Shown here: positions 21,990 to 35,200 of the stretch, in pieces
How the letters are laid out: every line of letters begins with the position of its first letter
Numbering within the stretch: the stretch's first letter is position 1
From: Carposina sasakii
Lineage: Eukaryota > Arthropoda > Insecta > Lepidoptera > Carposinidae
Assembly: GCA_014607495.2 (NCBI GenBank)
Contig: CP053160.1
Location: 6,076,001 to 6,140,000 of the forward strand
Direction: 5' to 3'
DNA: 64,000 bases
Translations under genes and position numbers: made by a program
The notes under the pieces: model-generated
What the model was told of the DNA's origin: nothing
The model's database searches: none
The model's input: the letters and a program-made list of their open reading frames with translations, nothing else

Positions 21990-22110
21990 TCATCCGACTA
22001 ATTGACCCGGTGGCTTAGTGGTTATAGCGGCTGGCACGGTTTGCAGTGGTCGTGGGTTCGATTCCCACTCGGATGAAGAATTTTTTCCATTTTCTTTATT
22101 AATAATTTTA
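21990..22110 (+). mobile_element. tRNA-derived SINE, intact copy
   Basis: Pol III boxes are visible: A box TGGCTTAGTGG and B box GGTTCGATTCC, followed by the tail TTCCATTTTCTTTATTAATA. Other copies in the window: 49390-49502, 56983-57090, an inverse fragment at 43746-43831 and a truncated one at 18008-18069. Confidence 0.85.
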
Positions 22111-22122
22111 TAATTCTAAAAT

Positions 22123-25100
22123 TGTACATCTGCATTTTTTATGGATATCTCAGACCAATTTAAAAATTATAGACATAAATCTGAATATTTGAGGGGGCAG
22201 GGCCTAGACAACCTCGTTAAGTGACTACCAGCATGCCAGCTGGACTCAAAATGGGGAACCATTTACTCAGCAATGGGAAACTATAATCCCGAAAGTTGTG
22301 AGGGTGACTAAGGTGATTGTAAGGCAAATACACTGCCTACCTACTGCATAATAGTGTTTACACTTATGTTTAGAATTACTAAAGTTTCCTTTTGCATTTG
22401 GTCTGGTCTCTAGGTTACGGTACCTATGTCCGAAAAGCGGCGTAAAGCTCACCTTTATTTGAGCGAGTTATGCCGGCCTCACTCTGCCGTTCGCCGAGTT
22501 TACGTCATCTTATAATATGTTCTTAGATTATGTACAGCATATTTAAACGCAATAAAGATTTATGTTCTCTTCTAGACGTTATGTATCTAATGTTTTTATT
22601 CTCAGCTATCACAGTGTTAGTGTGGCCTAGGGAGGAAATAAACCGTTTTCTACAAAGACCTTGTAGTTTTAACTTACTTTTGATGAATTCTGTTTTCTGG
22701 CATGTGGGGCTGTTGTGAATCTTTATTGATAGTCCATGTAGGTAGACGGTCCATTGAAATAGTTAGGAAAGTTGCATGTATGTGTGTGTTGCCAAATTTC
22801 CTTAATGTCATTTTAATGGGTGATCATAACTATGAACTGTATAAAAACGCAGTCACACGTGTTTTATGACACTCTAGGCGCCTATTGGCCCGGCCAATTT
22901 GGCCAGTAGGTACTTTGAAGGCCTTATGCACCCTGCAGCTATTACTACTGTCAAGCAGGATAAAATATAAAAGAAACTATTTTTTCAAATAAGTACATAA
23001 AATTTTGGTGGCTTTTTGGTGCTACGAGAGTACATAAGGCCGATGGGCTTATTTTGTAAACTATGTATTTTAATCACAAGTAGTACATATTTAATTTCCT
23101 TATGTGGCAAATTGACAAGTGTAATATTATTGGATAACATAGGTACTATACTTACGCAACTCCATAAATCGGCTTTAAAGGAGAGAAAAACTTATGTAAA
23201 TAAATGTTGTTTCTTTAATTGATTTTTTGTAACTAAGTTTTGTAATAGGGGTTGGATTTGTGAATATAAAATAAATCAAATACTTTTAAATATGTAGATA
23301 CTTGTGTTCATTTTTAATTCCTACATACTTAATTATGTAATATTAGTGAACCACAGATTCACGTATTCTCAAGTCATAAAATTTCACTTATAGCTATGTT
23401 CAAGAAAGGTTGGCGTCAGTCAGGCGGCCCGAGAAGGAATAAATGTTTTGAGGTCGGTCCTCCGACTAGAAGTTGATTATTATTTAATCGCACTTGTAAG
23501 ATAGAAAAACAAAAAATAAAATAAAGTTGTTTATTTCTAAATTTACACACAGTTTTTGCAGAAACTTGCAAATTACGCAAGACATTCCGTAAGTTGTTAC
23601 TTCGTACTTCAATGGTACACAGTAGACCAGCATCGGGTGATAATTTTTACATAGAAGAAAAAAATATAACAACAGCCATCGGTATAAATAAATAGTATTA
23701 ATTTATCTCACATACATATTTGGAAATCGATTATATTGCTCTTAAGCCCACTCCACATTCTCGCCGCGAACATTCGTCAAGAGTACATACAAGTAAACCT
23801 GAGTTTGTGCGGGGCTGCAGCGGGAAACATACACAAAACAATGATTTAATTTAAAATAACAACCAGCTTGTATTATTAGAAGTATGTGAAATAATTAGTC
23901 ACATAGGTACCTACTTAATTTACGTAGAAAAAAAAATGTACAAAAGAATTATAAAAAATCGCATAGAACCGTACATTGTGATCAGTTTGAAAATAGTTTC
24001 CTAACACTTTCATAAATCTACAGATAACGACAAGATCAGTAAAACTATATCAGTCTTCATTCAAACTTTTAGTCGTTTATTTCGTTTCCGATAAGCTGTC
24101 GTTCATTCATAATTTTAAAAGTAATTAAGTATAAGAAATAATAATATGAAAAAATTATGTTACATACAATGTTTCATGTATGAATTACAATGTTTTTCGT
24201 CTACAACTAGATAATTTTCCGGTTGACCTACAAACATTATTTCTTTTGAACTAAGTATTCAGTTTTCAGCCAAAGCATTTGACAACATAAAAATAATCAA
24301 CAGAACAAAATATAAAATACTTTAGTAATGTCAATCATATCAAATTGTGCTGGTTACTGGAACAATTTGCTAGATCACAGTAGTATTTATTATGTTTTAA
24401 TGCCTGCAATAAACTACCATATCGCCATTCGGCCTAAATTAACCACATTGTGCTAAAAGCCACTCATTCAGCTTCAATAAATCGACAAATATTTCCATGA
24501 ATGGCCAAAAAAATTCTTAACTTAAGACTTTTTTAGTTTGATCCATTTGATTTCATGTTAATAGCATTTGCAAACTAGGTAAATCTTAGAATAAACACGT
24601 CACTGAGGTAATACAGAGTAAACTCCATGTAACATCATTCGATTTAACGACAAACTCCCTAAAGCATCGAAATCACACGGCTTTGGTTAGTTACCTTGTC
24701 TTCATACAATTATACACTCTGTATAGCATTACACCCACTCTTAATAACAACAACAATTAAATAAAAAAGGTACTTTTAAGTTGCCAAAATTAGTAAAAAA
24801 TTGCGCAGCTGTGTATGTTCTTTTGTTGCTTTATTATCCTAGCCCGTAATAAACTCGACTGACAGCATCATATAAACCGAACTTTCTAAGAAATCCATTC
24901 ATTTGTCTACAAATTGGGATTGCTTGCACATGTAGGCTGTTTCAGTGGGCTTAGTGTTCAACAAGAATTGTTTTTAAGTAATTATAATTACTAAATAGCA
25001 CTAGTTTGAAATTAACTTTCTCTTTTCCTAATACAGATTTACTTCTCTCCATTTAAAAACAACTCTCTATAACGTCAAAATATGCACGGTCCCTTGAATG

Positions 25101-26132
25101 TTATTTTATTATATAGAGTTTACACTGTAGATAAATGTCCCACTGATTGTGATTTTTTAAAAGTAGATAGTTACTATGTTAACATGGGTGTATATTGCAA
25201 ACGTTAAAGTTTATAATAAATTAATTAAAAATCTACCTATAAAAACTTAATTCATATGTGTGATGGGTATGTATACGCAATGAAAATTCGTATACAAGGG
25301 CATTAGATCGAGAGGAGGCGGGGCTTATCAGAGTAAACTGTTACATACATAAAATATGCCAAATGAGCATCTGTATATGCATGTATTATGGTTTTCTAAC
25401 ACAGTATAAAAGCAAACTTAAAACCCAATAATGCCCGCGCCCTTAAAGATACAGGATGTTCAAAGATTACCTGTAAACATAATATTTATTTTACAAAATG
25501 CATCAATTTACAGTTTAGTACCTACACAAATTCAATTCCGCATTAGAATAGCAAACCATACATTTTAAAACACCGGCCATACAAAAAATCGTAACAAATG
25601 TTATCATAAAAATAATTAAATTACATAGGCTTTACAAAACACACACAACGCAATATCACTTCAAGTGACTAGTGTTCTAACCTGACGATGCTTTTAAGGG
25701 AATTTTAATAACAAATCAACCTAATCAGATCGCTAATATTACTTCGAAAGGAAATTACTTTCTATGTTTAATTTAAAATGCTTTGCAGCCCTCGGCAACT
25801 TGAATAGAACAATTGTAAGTAGTTGCGTTCGAAATAGAGGCACATCGTCGGGTCAGCCATGAGAACATAGGCTTCCCCTAAATCTCACCATAGAGTAATA
25901 ATGTACCAATACTACTAAAGGAGGACACTCGACGCGATTATTACAGAGTTGAATTCACTTTCAGCCAATGATCAAAAGGTCCTCGGTGTAGACATTGGTA
26001 CATAAGTGCCAGGCAAGTGTAGTATGGACGCACCATTATTCTAGTGATCAAATTATTTGAACTTTAGAAACATATTCAAGTTGTCGAGACGAATCCAAAC
26101 GCATGAACGAAAACTATAAAAAATACAAATTT
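22123..26132. other. Intergenic DNA between Derlin and PPTC7
   Basis: About 4 kb, AT-rich, without recognisable coding regions or complete transposons. The right part presumably includes sequence past the phosphatase transcript end. I see no RNA gene. Confidence 0.45.
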
Positions 26133-26138
26133 TTTATT
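26133..26138 (-). promoter_or_regulatory. Putative poly(A) signal of PPTC7
   Basis: AATAAA on the minus strand about 116 nt past the phosphatase stop codon. Spacing is plausible; no other support. Confidence 0.4.
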
Positions 26139-26253
26139 GATTTGATTGTCGATTTTTGGTGTCGTTTGCAGCTAACGTAATTCTAATAAAGTAATTTGCG
26201 AACGGCTCGCGAATGAAACATGCTTCTATAATCTACATAATCACATGACATCC

Positions 26254-29200
26254 TCATAGCGCTACGATAGCTAGTAGCACCGTTATGTCGTCAGGTTTGC
26301 CACCTGAAATAGAGAAAAAAATCGCTTATTTTTATACTATATAATAAACTTGCTTTTCAAGTTTTTATACATAGACTAGTAGATAATAATCTTGCTTCAC
26401 CTTTCTATGAGCTATAATTATCAGCCATGATAAGTCCACTGCTGAACACCTAGCCTTACCTAATGACCTCCACTGCGACCGGTGGGAAGCGGTTTGTAGG
26501 TATCCAGCTAATACCCGCGACCCTTCGTCCATTCATCTCGCGAATGGCATGCCTACATGAGTTGATTTGATATAGCATAAAATGAATCTTAACACATCTA
26601 CATAGCTTCCTCTATACTGTTCAAATGATACGGTTGAAGATAGGCTATTCATCTATTGTTTTGTAAAATCTGTCACAAAAATCACGTAGGCTTCCCACAG
26701 AAGTACGCAGAAAGTTTCACTTTCACTTCGCTACAATTCTTCAATAGACCTTTCGATAACAAAAACTTACCTATAGCATCTATCCCGTTCTGCCTCGCAC
26801 TCTTAGCAAAGGGAGACAAGTAGCAGCCGTCGAACGAAAGGTTCCGTGCCATCCACGCAATGGAGTTGGCGACCCCTTGGAGCTTCTCCGAGTTGGTCTC
26901 CATGCCCTGAGCTCTGCGCATTTCTGCTAGCAGCACCGTCTCAGGGACATTGTCGAAGACTCCGTCGGTAGCCACCAGTATCACGTCGCCGCACTCGACG
27001 GAAAATTCAGATGTTTCAGCGGATTCGGGTCTGTAATAAGTATAATTTTGCATTTTAGATGAAATTATATTGAAGCCGTTTCTGGCACAGAGAACTCTAG
27101 ATTTTGAGATATCAGAAAGAGGAATAGTGCTAAGGGGCCTGATTACAAGGTACCTAACTCAAATCTTTGGCTAGAATACCGAGCACACATTTACACTCAT
27201 TTTATACTCTGACGGCAAAATTCACAGAACTACCTATATCTAAACTGGCAAAAAGTACAACCTGATTGATTGTGCCCTCTACAAAATTTCCATAGATGGC
27301 GCTTAATAAACAAGCCTTTATTTATAAATATAGTCGGTAGGTGTACTAGTAACAGTACCTAATACAACGTATTATAATAAAATATCATTGCAAATCATTA
27401 ACTTAAGAAATGAACCGTAAGGCTTAGACTAAAGTTTCATCATTTTATTATTTAGCAAAAATATTACAATATCATTACACGATTTAAGTATTTTCGAAGG
27501 TAAATCGCTAATCACCATAGCTCTAACAAAATTAAGTAATAGCATGGTAAATCGGTGAACTCAAAACATTTTGTCAACGATATTCGCTATTATGTTGCGC
27601 GTATTCCTACACATAGGTTGTATTGCATGCGCAATCATTAGCGCAGGTATCGGCGATTACGAAACTTTCACATTTTTTTAGTACTCAAGACCGCGCGGAA
27701 TCAATTTCAGGTAGTAGTGATTCCATACTTTTGCTCGCGAGTGCACCTATTTAACGTTCTATGAAACGAAATCTACGAGTATGCTTGAACATTCGCGATC
27801 GATTCGATATTGAAAAGAACGCGTTAGAAGAAGAAACTTCGTTATCGTTGTTTCATTCCCTTTTTTTCTGTAAGAAAATATTGGGAATTTTGTTTACTTA
27901 TTCAAACTTTATTTATAGGTGTATATCTTAATCTAAACTTACATTAATACAAACTAAGTGTACCTTGTTATAAATAAGGCTATAACTATGGTGACTGTAA
28001 TATTTACTTTTATGCCACGGAGACTTTAATAAAATGTCAAGACAAAGTACGAACTTATCGAAAAAGAAATAGCACTTCAAGCGAAGAAAATAGTAATGTA
28101 ATGTTTTACTTTTACCTAAAATATCATAAAATTATTAAAACTTGTATCATTCAATTTCGTGCGCTGAGTTGCTATACGAATATTCTTTTCTTTTTGGTAC
28201 GTAGTTTTCGAGTGCTACCTATTAAGCTTTCACACGAAAGTGAAACTTCGATGAATTTCAGACGGTGTTAGAGCAAAAGCGAGGACGATCCACGTCCGTC
28301 TAGTAACAATGGCATCAGCCGGCACTAGACATGGGTTTCTTAACTCCGGACACAACTATATCCTCGGATAGCTATATCCAGAGGAGGATATGAATCAACT
28401 CCTGCTTTTGGGGCACTTTAAAGAAAGTTACCGTCGATATCCTCGGATGCAGGTCGGCGACCGGCTCGGGGTACAGGGCCGACGGTGACAACCCTAAAAC
28501 TACGTCAATAATGCCGAAGATAAGAATTTGCCAAGTGAGCGAGACGGACTATCAGCGAACGCTTGAATTCCGGAACGCGCGGTATATTTCTATTATACAC
28601 GCAGTAGACGCATGAGCGCGAATTAGTAACGACATTATACGAGTATATACTTCGAATACACTCACGAGCGACAGGCATGCCGTTTAGTATAAATATCAGA
28701 GTTCGAAGTCACATCGCATAATTATAATTAGCGTGGCAATTATTATCTCAAAATACGATAATGAAAAACTATTTATTAATAACCACTTAAATGTTTTATA
28801 TTTGATCTGCTAAAAAGAGTGCAGCCGTTTTAAGGATGATTTTAATGTAAATAAAAATTTATGCTCACTTGCCTTTGGGTCAACCAACTCAACATTGGAA
28901 TTATTTTTTTATCGGACAACAGTTTTAGCATGTACCTATCGTTAGTGGGAAGAATTTCGTAGTTCAATACGCCTCAAATATCCAACTCTAATTATTATTT
29001 GGATAGATCATCCTTAACAATCATAGCTGACTCGGTTCGCTTAATCTCGATTCATTCCCGGATATGTAATACGCGGAGTTGGATCTGTTAAAAGGACACC
29101 TACAACAACATTTACAATAAGAAACCAAACCAATCCCAGTCATAAAAAATCTCGCTCCACAAAATTAATCTCTAACACAAAGTTCCCGGATACCTGCACG

Positions 29201-32200
29201 CGGAGTTGGATATGTTAAAAGGCTCATATATATTCATAGTCGGAGTGATTTGCTACATGTTCAGGGATCCTTTCCCGGATATGATTAGCCCATGCGTTTA
29301 CAAAAAATAGCCGGCAAACTAATCAGGTTTGTACACGTTTACGCCAGGTCACGCCCACAGAAAAAACATGCAGACTATCAATTTAAATATTCACTCAGAA
29401 AATCGAAACTTGCGATTACATTTGGAAAATACAATACTGAGCCTCATAATGTCGTTATGATAAAATTGCACAGATATTAGACAGACTTATTATTGCTTGT
29501 CCACAGCCTGATAGACAATCTGTGGCGAAAGACGCACAGAATGATTGCATGCTTAGCCAGAGTTTGTCTTGAAATGGCAGTACATCTCAGGTGTTTTAAA
29601 AAACCTTTGAGAAGCTGGGTTGGCAAGATTAGAGAACTCCACTGTCACAGGTTTAACAATCAGAGTCCTACAGTGCAGAGTCATGTTTGAGATTTTTTTC
29701 TATCGAGTCAAATTAGTTGTATTGTGTTTTCAAAGCACAAATACCCATCTACATATCCTCAAGAATATTATATATATTTTTCAGCTGGTTTAAAGCAGTG
29801 GATTATGTCAGTTTCGTACTTCAAAAACTCGCGTTAAGGTCATTTAAGCGCCTTAAGTGGCACGGCTAAGGGGCGAATCTCCCGATTGAACACTTTTTGT
29901 AGTGTCATTTAGAACGAAACAACTCTACCAAGCGTGTCAATTATGTAGAGCATCTGGGTTCTTCATGTATCCGAAAAAAAAAAAAAACTGATTGTTTACT
30001 AACCAGAGGAAAGAACAATAGGAATTATATTGTGAATTTTGACTGGCACATTACGCCACGAAACTGCATTTAAAAGTAGGTAATAGTAGTATATTATGTT
30101 TAATGGCGGTACCTATGATAATCTTACTATAATATTGTCATGCATGTGCGTGTATGTCCGATGCTCTACTCTAGGTCACATTGATCGCAATAATGATGAT
30201 CTATGCTTTAATAATTTTATGATCATAAACTCATTTCATATAATTACGAGACATGACATAGGAGGTTTACACGGACGCTGAATTATTGTCTAAAAATCCC
30301 TGATTGTTGTTATTCGGTTGAGTGATTGATGATTATTAGGAAACCTATTAAATCGCAATTTTCAACAAATTACTATAGTCAACTTTCGGGTAAATTAAAA
30401 AGCCCCAGCTGCAATTTATTTCCAAATGAATGTTCCAAGAACTCAGCGATGCATAAAAACAATGAAATATGCGACGAAAAAGCGAAACGAAAATTCGACA
30501 CAGCGCTACCATTAGTAGGCCAAACCAAAATGTTAAAAAGGTCATTCTATTGAATGCCTGTGAATCAGAAAATGCCACTTAAAATTCAACTAAAACATTA
30601 TAGAAATACTGAGAGAAACAATTCCCATTTCAAATTTTAACAGCTTCAAGAGGAAACACACTTGGCTTTGTACATAAAATCTATATTCGTTTCTTTTGCA
30701 AGTACCGACTGCAAAACTTTCAATTAGGGTCAAATTATAGCGGCGCCGTGTCACATCGTCCAAAGTCGAATAACATGTGGACGTAGTTAAGCAGAAAGGA
30801 CTCAATCCACACTTTGGCCAAAATTGAGTTAAGTATGCCATCGTACTCCCGAGGGTCGAATCTATCATATAATGAAAACCCTAGCTTTAAAATGTACATT
30901 CAAACTAGTTTTTTCACTACTCCGACTCAACCCACAAGTATAAAGAGCATACAAAATGTATTTGCTGAATTAACTCAGTCCGCTTGAATTGTTTTTGAGT
31001 AATGAGATTGCTATGAATGTGTTCCTAAGGTCGATAAAACAGAATAAACTCAATCAGTTTGAATCCTTTCTAGGGATTAGTTTTGATTAGAAATATCATT
31101 TTACCAAATAACTAAAACGACTCAAACAGATTGGGTCGTTTCCGTGATACCGGTTTACTGACATAAAATATATCTTTTTTTTTATCAGAAACGACTCAAA
31201 ACACTTGAGATATTACAGAAAAAGAGCTTTGATGAACAGCGCATTTAATATCAAATAATTTAGAAATGACTCAAGCAGAATGAGTCGTTAGTAAGAAATA
31301 GATATTAGACTGATAGTCATATAGATTTGATTGAATTGAAACGACTTAAAACATTTGTGTATAAAGTTTATGTAATAATAAATTAATTTCTATTTTATTT
31401 AGAAGGACTCAAACTACCTATTTCCCTTTTGTGGCCTATGGCCAAGTAGTGTAATGAGTTTGGAAACTATGGTCTGAAATAAAATTATTAAGAGTAAACA
31501 CAACTTTCCAGAGATTTTTATTGTGGCAACATTTTGTTGGTAAATTATTCTCAAAAACTGGCAACTCTGCCATTTTATCTCACCTGGGGCTGGTGGACGC
31601 GTGTTTTGTTTTTATTTCATTTTAAGTATATGAAACAAAAGAAGTGAATTAAAATGCGACGAATTGATCGAATTTTGTTTAGTGCCTTGGGACATAAGAT
31701 TAACGAAAATACTGAGTTTTTAGATGGTAAGTACCTAACATTCACAAAGTTCATTTCTAACCTCAAACATTTGTTATTGCATAACATATTAATACTTAAG
31801 TAATGGCCATAAAGAAGAAACTGTAACGATTTCTTATCATTATTTTATTGTAATCATAACTATCCAATATAACATTTTTTTATAATGAACAGAGAGTGGC
31901 TTGGAAGAGATTTCTGCAGCGGAGATAGTGCTGGAATCTATAAACGATGACGTAGTTCCAACAGGTATTTTATACATAGCTAACTAATATTTATAAGGAT
32001 TTGTACCCTATCTAATGGGTCCTATTATTGTTTGCAGAAATAATTTTGTTTTTCATAGACTTACGAGTAGGTACTATGAAGTACAAATTAAATTTTACTA
32101 CAAATACTGAATTTGTTTAAGAACTAAAGTAAGATGTTGATTTTATTAATTTTTTTCCAGCTGTAAACTGACGTGACGATCACCATCAATTCAATTGAGT

Positions 32201-35200
32201 AAATTTAGTTACCTACCTATCTGGGTATTTCCGTCAATACTATTTACAATCTACCTGCGTAAGAATTGCTAGTGTCCTATTTGTATTGTCTGATGCACTT
32301 TTAGTGAGCTTAATGCACCTTTTTGTTGTGGTTTGCGGTATTCATGATAACATATTATTTTATCATTTTTCAATGATTAAAAAAAATGAGAATTAATATA
32401 GCATGATCCAGCTGTAAGGCTACAGGGTATAATGTTTGTGGTATTTTGTTGTACTAAACGCTATATTTTTGCCTTTTTTTGGTTTGTTATGTTTGATTTC
32501 TTTTAACTAATGTCTAATGAAATTGCACCAACTAAGCTTTACACGTATGCCTTAGCCTACGAGCACCCAAAACCCTATTTACTAATTCAATACTTCTACT
32601 ATGACAACTCTCAATTTGTAGATATACCAGAGACTTCTTCAGGACTTGAAACAGATGCGTCCAAGGACCTCAACTGCAAAGGTATCTGGAAAAATTGACT
32701 ATGATATGAATGAAAGGCCTAAATGAATGGCAAAGTTGAGTGATTAATGATATTTGTTACATTTTCAGATGACGGATTTCAAGATAATAGTATTTCTTTG
32801 CGCTCTTCAGCGACTCTGGCTGTAACTAAAGTGGATGATACTACGAAATCAGGTGGGTTTACCACAATTCACTTGTTGTGCACATATGCATATACACATG
32901 CACATAACATGCACACACAGTACAACATGGAAATAAAGTTACTTTTTATTCCTCACTATCCACTTTCTTCTTCCAACCAGATGTTGAATCTCCAGCTGCC
33001 CCTCCGTACTCTCCATTGACACCACTTGTGAATTTGCGCAAAAAAATAGCGGAAACATGTAAGTCAAAAAAACTAATTCCTATTTGATTTTCTTCTTAAC
33101 TCCACCATTTAAGAAAATGAGCAAGCTAAGGTGACTGCTATGATTCTTATACTATTCTACTGGTTTCATCAGGTCTTGACTCACCAGCTGCTCCTGCATA
33201 TTCTCCACTAACTCCTCTTACTACGCGAAAAGAAGCTGAAAAAAATAACTCACCAATACCACCAATGTCACCGAGTACATTAGAGTTATTCGAAACCCTC
33301 AATCAAGATTTCTCTACAGTTGATCATGCGTATATAGACCTTAAAGAAGATGGAGACTATGACAATGATACAGAATCTGATTATGTACCTGACAGTGGAG
33401 AAGAAACTGATTCTTCGTATTCATCTGTAAAACAAAAAAGAAGGAAGAGCGTTGAAATTCCCGAGAGTGACAGTTCGGAAAATGAAACTGTAACAGAGGG
33501 TTTGATTCAAACTCATGTTGCTATGGTGCACGATAATCAGAGTAAAACTGACAGAACCACACAAATGCGACATGATGATGAAAACCAATTAATTGTTACT
33601 AATGCCGTTTACGATGACATAACGGTTGATGAAATAATTTCAATTTGTCAAAGCTCTGATACTGAAGTTCAACCCGAAACTGAAGTCGCCCATCCTATTA
33701 CTGAAAATAATGACGCATTGCAAACTAAGGGCCGCTCCAAATGTGGACGCAAAAGAAAACATCCAGAATATTGTATCTCTGAGAAGAAGGGTAGGAAATA
33801 CATGAACTTACCATATCATGTCAAAGACAAACTAGTAAAATCAAAAGTATTCTATGATTATACGTGCACTTGCAAGCAACGTTGTCATTTACTTGTTCCA
33901 ACAGAAACACGAAAACAGAGTTTGATAGGTTTGTAACATTGGGGTCATATGAAGCTCAGCTGTTATTTATTTTGAATAATGTCAAGGAATCTGAAAAAGC
34001 TCGATCATATATTTTAACCAAGAGCAAAACCGGCAAAAAGAAACCTCGACAGTATCGAAGAAACTACTACATTGGCGAAAACGTCGTCTGTAAGCAAATG
34101 TTTTTGAAAAATTTCCAAATATCGTCTAAAAGAGTTGACATATGTTTGACCAAAAAGCGAACAGATGAAACTTTCAACGACAAAAGGGGTTTAAAACAAG
34201 GTGGTTGGAACAAGACTCCTGAAGAAGACATCGATTTTGTCAAAAATATCATTAATTCCCTCCCAAAATACGAATCTCATTACAGAAGAGAACGAAACAA
34301 TGGCACGCAATATTTAAAAATAGGTATGACTCTCCAAAAAATTTACGACATCTACCTTGCAGAATTCGAAAAAGCGTACGGCAGCGAGAAGAAATTCGTA
34401 TCTTTTGCTACCTTGAAGCATATATTTTATACGAATTTCAATCTCCGTTGCAAAACATTAAAAAAAGATACATGCAAGAAATGTGATTTATTGGCCCTAG
34501 AGATCAAGAAGTGTTGTGTACCAGAAGAAAAAGAACAGTTTATTTTACAAAGAGATTTACATCAAATGAGAGCGGAAGAATTACGTAAGCAAATGTCTCA
34601 AGACATGGCTCGGGCTAAAACAGATCCCAAATTTGAATGTCTTACCTACGATCTAGAAAAAACGCTGCCGTTACCCCGAATACCGACTAACATAGTGTTT
34701 TACAAACGTCAGCTTTGGGTATACAACGCTGGGATTCACGTTGGCTCTAACGACCAAGGACGATGTAACATCTGGGTTGAAGGTGAAGCTGGACGAGGAG
34801 CCCAAGAAGTTGGCTCGTGTCTCATTAATTTCATAAAAAAGATATGAGAGATGGCGTAGAGAATTTAGTCCTTTGGAGCGATTGCTGCGGAGGACAAAAT
34901 AGAAATATTAAAATAATCCTGATGCTGAAAACTGTACTCAATAGTCACCCAAATCTTGAAACGATAACATTCAAATATTTAGAGTCCGGCCATTCTTTTT
35001 TGCCTAATGACACTGACTTCAGCAAAATTGAATGTGAGCTCAAGCATCATGAGCGCATTTACACCGCAGAAGAATACATGAATATCATGAAAATCTGTAA
35101 AAAGAAAAATCCCCTTCAGGTCATCAGAATGAATAAACAAAATTTTTTAAGCACAAAACACATTGAAAAAAAAATAGTTAACCGCAAAATATGTACAAAT

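Larger units (their letters stand above)
21156..22122 (+). mobile_element. SINE-LINE-SINE compound insertion
   Basis: Two copies of a tRNA-derived SINE (21169-21790 and 21990-22110) share the head CGTCATCCGACTAATTGACC. The whole block is bounded by AATTCTAAAATT (21157-21168 and about 22111-22122). The first SINE is interrupted by a LINE tail at 21192-21676. About 190 bp of unrelated DNA separates the two SINEs. Confidence 0.65.

Noticed and set aside
32160..32172. Exon after the TTTTTCCAG acceptor at 32159 in the transposase gene
   Set aside because: Gives Ala-Val-Asn-stop in the required phase; skipping to 32622 keeps the frame.
33905..33925. Programmed -1 frameshifting at the first frame break
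   Set aside because: No X XXY YYZ heptamer in phase; a lost A is simpler.
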